Positions 50,944 to 60,045 of a stretch of DNA of 64,000 bases are shown piece by piece. The stretch is from DATFCK01 sp963728975 (GTDB taxonomy: Bacteria > Verrucomicrobiota > Verrucomicrobiia > Chthoniobacterales > UBA10450). Each line of letters begins with the position of its first letter. The first letter of the stretch is position 1. A program made the translations under genes and the position numbers. The stretch is taken from assembly GCA_963728975.1 (NCBI GenBank), contig CAVSMF010000001.1, positions 2,046,001-2,110,000 of the forward strand, written 5' to 3'. The notes under the pieces are model-generated. The model did no database searches, was not told the origin of the DNA, and saw nothing but the letters and a program-made list of their open reading frames with translations.

Positions 50944-51049
50944 TCAGGTAGGGACATCTCTCCGAGATGTCCGAACGAAATAGCTGCGCGGTTAGCATCC
51001 CGTTGCTGGCAACTCGATCTGGGCGCCCCGGAGGTGCGTTCCTACCTGA
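50944..51049. repeat. Element with TCAGGTAGG/CCTACCTGA ends and an inner hairpin
   Basis: Terminal 9-bp perfect inverted repeat (50944-50952 and 51041-51049). Inside the left end is a perfect 9-bp hairpin GGACATCTC-TCC-GAGATGTCC (50952-50972); a smaller ATCTC-GGC-GAGAT lies just outside the right end. No gene inside. Confidence 0.72.
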
Positions 51050-51083
51050 CTTACCGTTCCATCTCGGCGAGATCGTATTTCCC

Positions 51084-51150
51084 AATCCCGTTAATCCCGT
51101 CTAGTAAAACAAAAAGAGGGAAGGACAAGATTTACGGGATTTATGCAGGA
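51084..51150. repeat. Inverted nonamer element (AATCCCGTT type)
   Basis: Left units AATCCCGTT, AATCCCGTC (51084-51101), then TAG; right units GACAAGATT, TACGGGATT, TATGCAGGA (51124-51150) in complementary sense. The spacer is an A-rich 22 bases. Confidence 0.75.
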
Positions 51151-51207
51151 TCGACCGATTCGGACGCCGCATCTTGTCAGAAAATCACATCGCGGATACC
51201 GTAACCG

Positions 51208-52913
51208 ATGCAACCCCGATGGATCTTGGCTCCGCCGGAACAACTGAACGGCGGTGCGATTTCGTGGAGTGAGATCTGCGATTCCGAATGCATCGCTCGC
51301 CTCCTTTTTCGCAAACGTTTTTCCTGCTCGGGCGGAGATCGATGCGTTTCTCCGGCCGCGGCTCAGTTCGCTGAGCGATCCGTTTCTTTTGCCGCAAATG
51401 GAGAGAGCGGTGCAGCGAATTCTTGGGGCCGATGGATCGCCGCGAACGGGTGGTCTTGTTCGGCGACTATGACGTCGACGGCGTAACCTCGCTGGCGCTG
51501 CTGTCCGAAATGATCCGGTCCTTGGGAGTTACCCCGGAACTGTTTCTGCCATTGCGAATGGAGGAGGGATACGGGCTGAGCCGCGAGAGCGTGGAACGCT
51601 GCCTTGATCAGCACCGGCCTCAGTTGCTGATAGCGGTGGATTGCGGCACCTCGTCGGAAGTGGAAATCGCGCACCTGAAAAGTTGCGGAGTCGACGTCAT
51701 CGTGGTCGATCATCACGAGCCCAAATCGGTGCTGCCCGACTGTGTCGCGGTCGTTAACCCGAAAACCGATCCCGATTCGCAGTTTCACTATCTTTGCAGC
51801 GTGGGCATCGTGTTTAAACTCTGTCACTCCCTTCTCAAAGCCCGGCCGCTTCCGGATTTCGACCTCAGGTCCAGGCTGGATTTGGTGGCGCTTGGAACGG
51901 TTGCCGATATTGTTCCGCTCCAGGGAGAGAACCGGGTTTTTGTGCAGCGTGGCGCCATTGAAATTGGCCGCGGCCGCCGTCCCGGATTGCGCAGGCTGAT
52001 GGAGATCGCGTCGGTCCGGCCGCCGATTCTAACTGAAGATATCGGATTCCGGCTCGGTCCTCGTCTGAACGCGGCTGGACGGTTAAGCACCGCGGAGAAA
52101 TCTCTGCGGCTCCTTTTGACCCGGGACGACGCCGAAGCGAGTCGGCTGGCTGAGTTTTTGGACAAGCAGAACCGGGAGCGGCAGGAGGTTGAAAAGCAAA
52201 TCTTGAAAGCGGGCGAGGAGCAGATTGCCGGGGAATTCGATCCTGCTCGCGACGCCGCCATTATCGTGAGCGGGGATGGCTGGCATCCGGGCGTTCTTGG
52301 CATCGTTGCCTCGCGAATCGTGCGGAGGTACCATCGTCCAGCCATTGTCGTCGGTTTCGACGATCAGGGCCTGGGCAAGGGAAGCGCCCGCAGCATTGAA
52401 GGCCTGCATCTGGTCACGGCCCTCGAACGTTGTTCCCGGTTCCTGGAAAAGTTCGGGGGTCACACAATGGCGGCTGGCCTAACCATTCATCGGAACAACA
52501 TCGGTGAATTCGCGGAGGCGTTCCGCCAGGCTGCGCGGGAACAGCTCTCCGATGACGATTTGCAGCCGCATCTGCGGCTCGACCATGAATTGCCGCTGTC
52601 CGAGGTCAGCCTCGATTTTCTTCGCTGGCACGAAATGTTGCAGCCGTTCGGTAATTCCAATCCGCAGCCTCTTTTTCTAGCCCGAGGAATCGAGCCGGCA
52701 GCGCCCTCCCGGGTGGTCAACGACAAACATCTCAGCCTGCGTTTGCGCCAGGGTAACGACTGCCGGCGCGCCATTTTTTTTGAGGGAGCGACCGAGCCGG
52801 TACCCCCAGCGCCCTGGGACATAGCCTTTCGGATCCGGCCTGATGATTACGATGGCCAACGGCTGGTCGGAATCCAGGTCCAGGCGATACGCCCATCAGC
52901 GTCTGTCTCATGA
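51208..52913 (+). CDS. recJ: Single-stranded-DNA exonuclease RecJ, two apparent frameshifts near the start
   Basis: The DHH-family 5-prime to 3-prime exonuclease of recombination repair. The intact frame from 51432 (MDRRERVVLFGDYDVDGVTS) contains DYDVDG, DHH (VVDHHEPKS), the GTVADIVPL segment, GPRLNAAGRL, the DHHA1 GGHTMAAG motif and the OB domain. The N-terminal 75 residues are split: 51208-51309 encodes MQPRWILAPPEQL to IARLLF in one frame, 51310-51424 encodes ANVFPARAEIDAFLRPRL to AVQRIL in a second. Removing one T from TTTTT (51305-51309) and one G from GGGG (51425-51428) restores a continuous RecJ. Overlaps recG by four bases. Confidence 0.85.
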
Positions 52914-54976
52914 TCGAACTGGGACAGGAGCTGGCGGAGTGCGATTGGATACCGCGTCCCAGATTGCTTGCCCTCAAGCGGCTCGGGCTGGAGACGGCGG
53001 AGGATTTGCTGACCCATTTTCCGAGGCGACATGAAGATCGCCATCAGTTTCCGCAATTTCCCCACCAGGAAAGCGACACCCCGATTTGTCTCTGCGGGGA
53101 AGTGATCAAGACCCGGGTGCTCCGTTTCGGAGGATGGAAAAAGATTTTCGAGGTTACCTTGGAGGAATCCAATCCGAACGCGCTGAGCCAGCCGCTGGTC
53201 TGCCGATGGTTCAACTTGCATTACGTGCAAAAAATGATCGCCACCGGACAGCGGCTGGTTGTTTTCGGAAAACCGCGTTTGCGCGGGAAACGTATTTGCA
53301 TGGATCACCCGGAATTCGAGGTGATCGAGAACGACGACGAAATATCGATTCATTTTCGCCGGATCACGCCGATTTATCGGGCCACGGAAGGACTGTCCCA
53401 GCGGGTGTTGCGCGGTCTGATCTACCGGGTGCTGGAGGAAGTTTCGGAAACTCCGATGGAAACCTTGTTGCCGGAAGAACTTGGCGGCGGCGATCGGGGA
53501 GCGGCCATCCGGACGATTCATTTCCCGGGCGATTGGGCCAGCCTTAATGCAGCCCGGCAACATCTGGTTTTGTCCGAATTTTTTTCGATGCAGATGCTGA
53601 TCGCATCGCGCCGCTCCAGGATTCGGCGGACGCCGGGGCTGGCCCACTGCGGAAGCGGGAAACTTCTGGAGAAATTTCTGGGAGCGCTGCCATTCGAGCT
53701 GACTCGTGCCCAACGAAAAGTCATGGCCGAGATTCGTCTTGATCTGGCGGCGGAACATCCGATGAACCGGTTGCTTCAGGGCGATGTTGGCTCGGGGAAA
53801 ACGGTGGTGGCGATCGCAGCCATGTTGCTGGCGGTGGAAGCTGGCTTCCAGGCAGCGCTGATGGCGCCAACCCAGGTCCTGGCCGAGCAACATTACGATG
53901 TGCTGGGCCGATGGCTCGAGCCGCTGGGACTGCGATTGGCGCTTCGAACCGGCGGGCGAAAAGAGGAGAGCGGGCCGTTGCCGTTATGGCAGTCGGGGGA
54001 AGACGATCCGCACATCATTATCGGCACCCACGCCCTGCTTTACGAGGGTGTGGTCTTTTCGAAACTCGGCCTGGTGGTTATTGACGAACAACACAAGTTC
54101 GGGGTTGCTCAACGCGCCCAGTTAACCGCGCGACAGCCCGCCCCGGATGTTCTGGTGATGACAGCGACGCCCATCCCGCGAACCCTGACCATGACCGTCT
54201 ACGGCGATCTGGACGTCTCGGTTATCGACGAAATGCCGCACAACCGCGGCAAAATTGTCACCGCCGTGAGATCCGAATCGAAACTGGGTGAAGTGCTGAA
54301 GTTTCTCAGGACACAGCTGGAACGCGGCCGGCAACTTTACATCGTCTATCCTTTGATTGAGGAAAGCGAAAAGCTGGATGCCAAAGCTGCCGCGGCCGAA
54401 TTTGAACGATGGCGTGAACGGTTGCATCCGTTTTCATGCGACCTGCTGCACGGCCGGATTGGAGCGTCCGATAAACATTCGATCATGGAACGGTTTCGTC
54501 GCGGAAAAACCAAGTCGTTGATCAGTACCACCGTGGTCGAGGTGGGGATCGATGTTCCTAACGCAACCGTGATGCTGGTGGAGAACGCGGAGCGGTTTGG
54601 CCTGGCCCAGCTGCATCAGCTTCGGGGCCGGGTCGGACGCGGCCAGCACAAATCGTTTTGCATCCTCCTCACCGGCGAACAGTCCCCGGAGGCCATGGAA
54701 AAACTGCTTGTCCTTGAAAAGACGCGTAACGGATTCGATATTGCCGAGGCGGATTGGACTCTGCGAGGCCCGGGCGATCTCCTGGGCACGGCCCAAAGTG
54801 GTTTGCCAGGATTGAAGATCGGGAATTTGCGGGAAGATATGCAGCTAATGCAAAGTGCGCGCCAGGCTGCCGTGTCGATTTTTAAGGAGGATCCGGGGTT
54901 GGAGTTGCCCGAAAATCAACATTTCCGCCGGTTAACTGTCGAAGAACAGGGACGGAGTTTTTCAAACGTAAGCTGA
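52910..54976 (+). CDS. recG: ATP-dependent DNA helicase RecG
   Basis: A 688-residue superfamily 2 branch-migration helicase. The wedge/OB domain covers about residues 50-160 (ICLCGEVIKTRVLRFGGWKK). Motor motifs are LLQGDVGSGKTVVAI (Walker A), VVIDEQHKFGVAQR (DEQH box; the more frequent Arg after His is Lys), VMTATPIPRTL (III), STTVVEVGIDVPNA (V) and LHQLRGRVGRG (VI). The TRG-type end LRGPGDLLGTAQSGLP is present. Stop and the next ATG share a base at 54976. Confidence 0.95.
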   Translation: MIELGQELAECDWIPRPRLLALKRLGLETAEDLLTHFPRRHEDRHQFPQFPHQESDTPICLCGEVIKTRVLRFGGWKKIFEVTLEESNPNALSQPLVCRWFNLHYVQKMIATGQRLVVFGKPRLRGKRICMDHPEFEVIENDDEISIHFRRITPIYRATEGLSQRVLRGLIYRVLEEVSETPMETLLPEELGGGDRGAAIRTIHFPGDWASLNAARQHLVLSEFFSMQMLIASRRSRIRRTPGLAHCGSGKLLEKFLGALPFELTRAQRKVMAEIRLDLAAEHPMNRLLQGDVGSGKTVVAIAAMLLAVEAGFQAALMAPTQVLAEQHYDVLGRWLEPLGLRLALRTGGRKEESGPLPLWQSGEDDPHIIIGTHALLYEGVVFSKLGLVVIDEQHKFGVAQRAQLTARQPAPDVLVMTATPIPRTLTMTVYGDLDVSVIDEMPHNRGKIVTAVRSESKLGEVLKFLRTQLERGRQLYIVYPLIEESEKLDAKAAAAEFERWRERLHPFSCDLLHGRIGASDKHSIMERFRRGKTKSLISTTVVEVGIDVPNATVMLVENAERFGLAQLHQLRGRVGRGQHKSFCILLTGEQSPEAMEKLLVLEKTRNGFDIAEADWTLRGPGDLLGTAQSGLPGLKIGNLREDMQLMQSARQAAVSIFKEDPGLELPENQHFRRLTVEEQGRSFSNVS

Positions 54977-56484
54977 TGAAGAATTTGTTGAAGTTTTTTG
55001 TGTTCGTGGCGCTGTTAAGCGTCGCGATTTCAGCCTTGTACGACTATCGATTCAGGCACGGGGGCTTCGGGAGCCTGTCCCAGCGGACCCCGGAAAAGTA
55101 CACGCTGGCTTCTCAACCGAATGTCGATTCGAAACAAGTCGCGTCGCTGGAGGAACTAAACCGGGAACGCCGCGCTCTGGTCAGCAGTGTCGTGCGCTCG
55201 GTAGTCGCGGTCAAAACTTCCAAGAGGATTACGGTTCGCCGGCCCGGCGCGCTCGACCCGTTTGAATTCTTTTTTCCAAATGCCCGGCGCGGCAGTCCCT
55301 ATGAGGAGTCGCTGGTCCAAAACGCACTCGGTTCCGGTGTGATTGTTACGAAAGAAGGCCACATCATTACCAACAACCACGTGGTAGACCAGGTTGATGA
55401 GATCGAAGTCGAGCTCAGCGACGGCCGCACCGAAAAGGCGCGCCTTATCGGAGCGGACGCCCAGGCCGATTTGGCTGTGCTGAAAATTGACGAACCTGGA
55501 CTTAAACCGCTGAAGCTGGCCGATTCAGACAAAGTCCAGGCCGGCGATTTCGTTCTGGCCATCGGCAATCCTTTTGGCTTCGAGGAAACCGTAACCGAAG
55601 GAATCATCAGTTCGAAAGGGCGGCCTAACCGGGCCGATGTATTTGGAGAGCTGTTGCAAACCGACGCCGCAATTAATCCTGGAAACAGCGGGGGGCCGCT
55701 AATCAATCTGCAGGGCGAGGTCGTGGGCATCAACACCGCGATTATCTCCCGGAGCGGGGGGTCGCAGGGCATTGGATTTGCCATTCCGTCAAACACGGTT
55801 CGGGTAGCGCTGGAAAGTTTGCTGAAACAGGGCCGCATTATCCGGGGATATCTTGGAATTCAATCGCGACCGGCCGCCCCGAGTCAACCGAGCGGCGGGA
55901 GCGAAGGCGTTGTTGTGGATGCCGTTGTTCCGGGATCGCCCGCGGCTGAAGCCGGTTTGCAAAAGGGCGACGTGATCGAGAAGTTTAATGGGCGCGATGT
56001 GAATAGTCTGCCCCGGCTGCGGTCGTTAGTTTCACAGGTGGAAGTGAATAAGAACGTGGACCTGGAACTGCTTCGCGATGGCAAACTGGTCAAGGTCACA
56101 GCCCAGATCAAAGAGATGCCGGTCGATTATCTCACCCGGACCGTTCCCACGCCGAACCAAGCCCCCCAGCCGGGCAACCCGGACGAGGAAAATCCGCCTC
56201 AGGGAGCGCTTGCCGGCATTCAGGTTGGGGAGCTGACCCCGGACATCTCGCAACAGCTCGATTTGCCCAAAGGCGTGCACGGCGTCGTTGTGACTAATGT
56301 TGATCCTGATTCCGGCGCGGCCGAACTCCAAAAGGGCGACGTGATCGAAGAAGTCGCCCAGCAACCCATCTCGTCCGTCGCCGAATACAGCAAGGTGGTT
56401 TCGTCTCTCGATCCGAATCAGGCCCAGGTCTTGTCGGTTTGCCGTCATCGGGTCCGCTCATTTCTGGTTTTGCGGCCTCGTTAA
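54976..56484 (+). CDS. HtrA/DegP-family serine protease with two PDZ domains
   Basis: A 502-residue periplasmic protease. An N-terminal signal anchor (LLKFFVFVALLSVAISALY) precedes the trypsin fold, whose triad is visible: His in IITNNHVVDQ, Asp in ADLAVLKID and Ser in NPGNSGGPLINL. PDZ1 spans about 290-385 (YLGIQSRP, VPGSPAAEAGLQKGDVI), and PDZ2 about 410-500 (IQVGELTPDISQQLDLPKGV, LQKGDVIEEVAQQPI). It degrades or refolds damaged envelope proteins. It follows recG with no gap, so it is probably co-transcribed. Confidence 0.93.
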   Translation: MKNLLKFFVFVALLSVAISALYDYRFRHGGFGSLSQRTPEKYTLASQPNVDSKQVASLEELNRERRALVSSVVRSVVAVKTSKRITVRRPGALDPFEFFFPNARRGSPYEESLVQNALGSGVIVTKEGHIITNNHVVDQVDEIEVELSDGRTEKARLIGADAQADLAVLKIDEPGLKPLKLADSDKVQAGDFVLAIGNPFGFEETVTEGIISSKGRPNRADVFGELLQTDAAINPGNSGGPLINLQGEVVGINTAIISRSGGSQGIGFAIPSNTVRVALESLLKQGRIIRGYLGIQSRPAAPSQPSGGSEGVVVDAVVPGSPAAEAGLQKGDVIEKFNGRDVNSLPRLRSLVSQVEVNKNVDLELLRDGKLVKVTAQIKEMPVDYLTRTVPTPNQAPQPGNPDEENPPQGALAGIQVGELTPDISQQLDLPKGVHGVVVTNVDPDSGAAELQKGDVIEEVAQQPISSVAEYSKVVSSLDPNQAQVLSVCRHRVRSFLVLRPR

Positions 56485-56603
56485 CCGGGTCCGACATTTC
56501 GCTGCCGGTCACAGCTGCCTGGCGACGCCCGCCTGTTTCGATTCAGTCTTTGAATAAAGACGGGAAGACTGTAGTCCAACCTTTCCAAATCGGGGTAAAC
56601 CCT

Positions 56604-58013
56604 ATGAAGAAGACATTACTTTCAGCGGCAGTTCTTGCTCTATTCGTGTGTGCTCCCCCAGCGGCAAAAAGCGCCGACGTATCGGTGGACTTTTTTTACG
56701 ACAATTTATCCGGTGGCAACTGGATCGAAGTGGCCGATTACGGGTATTGCTGGCAACCCGATGTCGTCGTCACTAACCAGGATTGGCGGCCGTATGCCGA
56801 CGGTTACTGGGCCTACACCGATCTGGGATGGACCTGGGTTTCCTATGAAGATTTCGGGTGGGCCACCTATCACTACGGCCGTTGGGCCCGCCTGGAGGGA
56901 TATGGGTGGGTTTGGGTGCCGGGCAGAGATGCCGACCTGGAGTGGGGTCCGGCCTGGGTGTCGTGGCGTTACGGAGACAACTATGTCGGTTGGGCGCCCT
57001 TGCCTCCCGATACGATTGCCCTGGTCGAACGCCGGCCTATCACCGGACATCTCGACGTTGAGTTCAATATCGGGCCCGGCTGCTACAACTTTGTGGATGT
57101 CCGCTACTTCGGCGAGCCGGTCTTGCGGGAGCGAATCATGCCGGTGACTCAAAACGTCACCTACATTCAAAAGACCGTTAACGTGACTAACATCACCTAC
57201 AAAAATAGAACGGTTTATAATAACGGCCCGGACATCGCCGTGATTAATAAACGGTCAAGCCGGCCAATTCAGCGGCTCCACCTCGAACGCGAGGGGAATG
57301 TCAATTTTTCAACGGCAGCCAAATCCGGCGCCCTCACCAAAGTCCAGGGCGACAAGCTCCTGGTGGCCGCTCCCATGCGGGTGACCAAAGCCATCCGCCA
57401 GGCAGCGCCCCACACCGTCAAAGCGAAGGTGGAGAAAGCGAAGGTGGAGCGAGGGTGGTCCGTGGTAGGCGACCAGAAAGCGCAAGAGCAGTTCAAGCAG
57501 AAGATCAAGGCCCAGAATTTAAAAGAAATTCCTGCCCCAACTGAAAACGGTGCGGCCGGACAGGCTGGCCCGAACATGAATGCAAGTCCTTCGAGAGCGA
57601 CAGGATCCGAAAAATCCATCCAGGCTGGAACAGGCAATGGCAAAAACCGCCGGAGCGGACCTGGTCAGGCGGGAGCCGGGTCCCCGGAAGCTGGAGCCTC
57701 CGCAGCCGAACAGGCTCGGAGCGCGCCACCGGAGGCAAACACGGCGAGAACCCCAAAAGGGGAACAAATGGGGGCCCAGGGAGGGGAGAGAAAGCGCGAG
57801 CGTGAGCAGAACACGCAGCAACCGCAGGCCTCAGGAACACCGCCGGCTCCGGAGCGTCGCGGGCGCGTGGAGCGGCAGGGCGCCCCGGAGCAGACATTTT
57901 CTCAACCCGGCAGTCAGGGCAATCGCCGAGGTGAACCGTCGCGCGGGCAAGGGCAGGGAGGCCATGGCGGGAAGGGCAAAGGCGAAAGTTCTCCGTCGCC
58001 TGGCCCGCGTTAA
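56604..58013 (+). CDS. Trp/Tyr-rich exported protein, DUF6600 type
   Basis: A 469-residue exported protein from ATG 56604; the frame upstream overlaps htrA and is not used. Residues 1-24 are the signal peptide. Residues about 45-145 are a Trp/Tyr/Gly repeat of roughly 20-residue units (DGYWAYTDLGWTWVSYEDFG, HYGRWARLEGYGWVWVPG, GPAWVSWRYGDNYVGWAPLP), recalling the DUF6600 family of Verrucomicrobia and relatives. Residues about 300-469 are low complexity, rich in Gly, Pro, Gln, Arg and Glu, probably disordered. The W-rich units suggest a stacked beta repeat, perhaps binding surface glycans; that is inference. Confidence 0.83.
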   Translation: MKKTLLSAAVLALFVCAPPAAKSADVSVDFFYDNLSGGNWIEVADYGYCWQPDVVVTNQDWRPYADGYWAYTDLGWTWVSYEDFGWATYHYGRWARLEGYGWVWVPGRDADLEWGPAWVSWRYGDNYVGWAPLPPDTIALVERRPITGHLDVEFNIGPGCYNFVDVRYFGEPVLRERIMPVTQNVTYIQKTVNVTNITYKNRTVYNNGPDIAVINKRSSRPIQRLHLEREGNVNFSTAAKSGALTKVQGDKLLVAAPMRVTKAIRQAAPHTVKAKVEKAKVERGWSVVGDQKAQEQFKQKIKAQNLKEIPAPTENGAAGQAGPNMNASPSRATGSEKSIQAGTGNGKNRRSGPGQAGAGSPEAGASAAEQARSAPPEANTARTPKGEQMGAQGGERKREREQNTQQPQASGTPPAPERRGRVERQGAPEQTFSQPGSQGNRRGEPSRGQGQGGHGGKGKGESSPSPGPR

Positions 58014-58085
58014 CTTGCTTCTAGGAACAGGGGAGGAGTTTGGCTGCAACACCGAGGCGCGTTGCGGCCGCGACGCATCGGGTTC

Positions 58086-59114
58086 TCACAAAAGTTCCGC
58101 GATCTGGACAGCGTTCAAAGCTGCGCCTTTCAATAACTGATCGCCGCAAACCCAAAAGGAGAGGCCGTTCTGGCAAGCCGAATCCCGTCTGATCCTGCCG
58201 ACCTGGCAATCATCCCTGCCGGCGACATTTAGCGGCATGGGATACCGGTTCCCGGCCGGTTCATCCATCAATTCCAAGCCCGGGGCCTTCGCCAGGATTT
58301 CCCGGGCCTGCTCGACCGAGACCGGCTGTTCGAACTCGGCTGTCACGGCAACCGAATGGGCTCGGTAAACCGGAACCCGAACACAGGTCGCCGAAGCCCG
58401 AAAATTCGGCAAATGCATGATTTTGCGGCCTTCGCTCTGAAGTTTTTCTTCCTCGGTGGTATAACCGCTGGGGAGAAACGAGCCGATATGAGGGAGAAGG
58501 TTGAACGCGATCGGGTGAGGATAGACCTGGGGCGCAAGCCGCCGGTTTTCGGCGGCGGCTTCGACCTGTTCTTTTAATTCAGCAATGGCGCGCGCGCCGG
58601 TTCCAGATACGGCCTGGTAACTGGAGGCGATCACGCGAGCGACTGAAAACGCGCGGTGCAAGGGATAAATAGCCATCAACGCGATCGCCGCCGTGCAGTT
58701 AGGGTTGGCAATGATTCCGCGATGGCTTCGGACATCTTCGCCGTTAATCTCCGGAATCACGAGCGGAACATCCGCATCCATTCGAAACGCGGTTGAGTTA
58801 TCAATCACGATCGTTCCGGCCGCGCGGGCGGCGGGTGCGTGCCGGTGGGAGATTTCGCTGCCTGCGCTAAAAAAGGCAAGCTCGACGGCATCAAACGAAC
58901 GATCCCCGAGCTGCTCGACCGGGACCGTTTCGTTGCCCAAACACACGGTTTTGCCCGTGGAGCGGCTCGATCCGAACGCGCGCAGGGACGCTACCGGAAA
59001 ACTGCGTCGCTCCAATACCCGTAACAATTCCGCGCCCACCGCCCCAGTCGCGCCAACCACCGCGATGTGATATTTTTTCAAACAGAGCGATCTTACTGCT
59101 ACTGGCGTTTTCAT
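58086..59114 (-). CDS. asd: Aspartate-semialdehyde dehydrogenase
   Basis: A 342-residue enzyme from ATG 59114, or 331 residues from TTG 59081, which fits the family start KKYHIAVVGATGAVGAELL. It reduces aspartyl phosphate to the semialdehyde for Lys, DAP, Met and Thr synthesis. The NADP motif is VVGATGAVG, the nucleophilic Cys is in IIANPNCTAAIAL, and RVPVYRAHSVAVTAEF and the end WVCGDQLLKGAALNAVQIAE are typical. The frame stays open a further 143 codons upstream, but that part is antisense to the L,D-transpeptidase gene. Confidence 0.93.
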   Translation of the reverse strand: MKTPVAVRSLCLKKYHIAVVGATGAVGAELLRVLERRSFPVASLRAFGSSRSTGKTVCLGNETVPVEQLGDRSFDAVELAFFSAGSEISHRHAPAARAAGTIVIDNSTAFRMDADVPLVIPEINGEDVRSHRGIIANPNCTAAIALMAIYPLHRAFSVARVIASSYQAVSGTGARAIAELKEQVEAAAENRRLAPQVYPHPIAFNLLPHIGSFLPSGYTTEEEKLQSEGRKIMHLPNFRASATCVRVPVYRAHSVAVTAEFEQPVSVEQAREILAKAPGLELMDEPAGNRYPMPLNVAGRDDCQVGRIRRDSACQNGLSFWVCGDQLLKGAALNAVQIAELL

Positions 59115-59178
59115 GCAAAAGAACCGCGCGTTCATCGCATCTCTCCCCGGCCGATGGAGATTTACCAGGGGCCGGCCC

Positions 59179-59627
59179 GTGCCGCATCCGTATCTCCGTA
59201 CGGGACCAGAGTTTGTCGGTGGAACAGGGCGACGAGACCATTCGTCGTTACCCGATTTCCAGTTCCCGCTTCGGTCTTGGAGACGGAGGACGGCAGCATG
59301 AAAACCCCTCTGGGCCGCTTTCGGATCGCGGAAAAAATCGGCCAGGGCGCACCGGCGGGAACGATTTTTCAGAGTCGCATCCCTTTGAACCCGGAAGATC
59401 CGCTGCCATTGACCGAGGACTGGATCACGTCGCGCATTCTTTGGCTCGAAGGTTTGGACGAACAGAACGCAAACACGAAGGATCGTCTGATTTATATTCA
59501 CGGAACCAGGCACGAGGAGAAAATAGGATTTCCGGACAGCCACGGCTGTATTCGGATGCGAAACCAGGATGTGATCGAGTTGTTCGATCTGGTTGAGGAG
59601 GGGACTCTGGTGGCAATCGAGGAATAA
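59179..59627 (+). CDS. L,D-transpeptidase (YkuD domain), apparent frameshift
   Basis: The catalytic half reads from about 59287 to the stop at 59627: EDGSMKTPLGRFRIAEKIG, LIYIHGTRHEEKIG and the catalytic FPDSHGCIRMRNQDVIELF, with the nucleophilic Cys and conserved His. The N-terminal strand (RIRISVRDQSLSVEQ, then RRYPISSSRFGLGD) lies in another frame at about 59186-59284. One extra base in GACGGAGG (59281-59288) separates them. The start codon is uncertain: no ATG is in the N-terminal frame, and GTG 59179 would need a further one-base shift. The family makes 3-3 peptidoglycan cross-links or anchors lipoproteins. It is divergent from asd. Confidence 0.72.
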
Positions 59628-59784
59628 AGCGGGGCAAGTTTTCAGCTTGGCCGGCTCTTTGACTTCGCAACCTGGAAATCTGCGTGACGTTGTGAATTGA
59701 AAAAAATCGAGAAAAGCATTGCGCCGATCGATTTCCTTGCCTAAAGAGGCCGGAGCAACCGGCAGGGAAAGGAGGCGATATAGA

Positions 59785-59913
59785 TTGAAACTTTTAAAAG
59801 CGATTATGATCGTGGCGGTTCTGGCGAGCGCTTTGACTTTGGGAGCTTGTGCTCAAAAGAAAGAGTCGATGTCGACCACGACATCGGCAGGTACCACCGG
59901 CTACTCGAAGTAG
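59785..59913 (+). CDS. Tiny lipoprotein
   Basis: A 42-residue protein starting at TTG 59785, nine bases after a perfect AGGAGG (59770-59775), the strongest ribosome-binding site I noticed in the window. The sequence is a lipoprotein signal (KLLKAIMIVAVLASALTLGA) with lipobox LGAC, then only about 21 mature residues rich in Ser/Thr/Lys. This recalls entericidin-like and similar small envelope lipoproteins. The frame is open upstream to 59719 but has no comparable start. A strong terminator follows, so it is a single-gene transcript. Confidence 0.78.
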   Translation: MKLLKAIMIVAVLASALTLGACAQKKESMSTTTSAGTTGYSK

Positions 59914-59959
59914 GGCCGGCGCCGAGCTATCCCGCTGCGGATAAATTGGTCAACCGAGA

Positions 59960-59986
59960 GGCCAGGTCGCTGCGACCTGGCCTTTT
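59960..59986 (+). terminator. Rho-independent terminator after the tiny lipoprotein gene
   Basis: A perfect 10-bp stem GGCCAGGTCG/CGACCTGGCC with a CTG loop is followed by TTTT, 46 bases past the stop. Confidence 0.88.
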
Positions 59987-60045
59987 GCATCCCGGCCGGG
60001 TTTCGGGCGGCTTTTATTTCACCGAGTTCTCGTTAACATTTGGCG

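Noticed and set aside
59115..59543. 143-codon N-terminal extension of asd
   Set aside because: Not similar to any Asd N terminus and antisense to the L,D-transpeptidase coding region.
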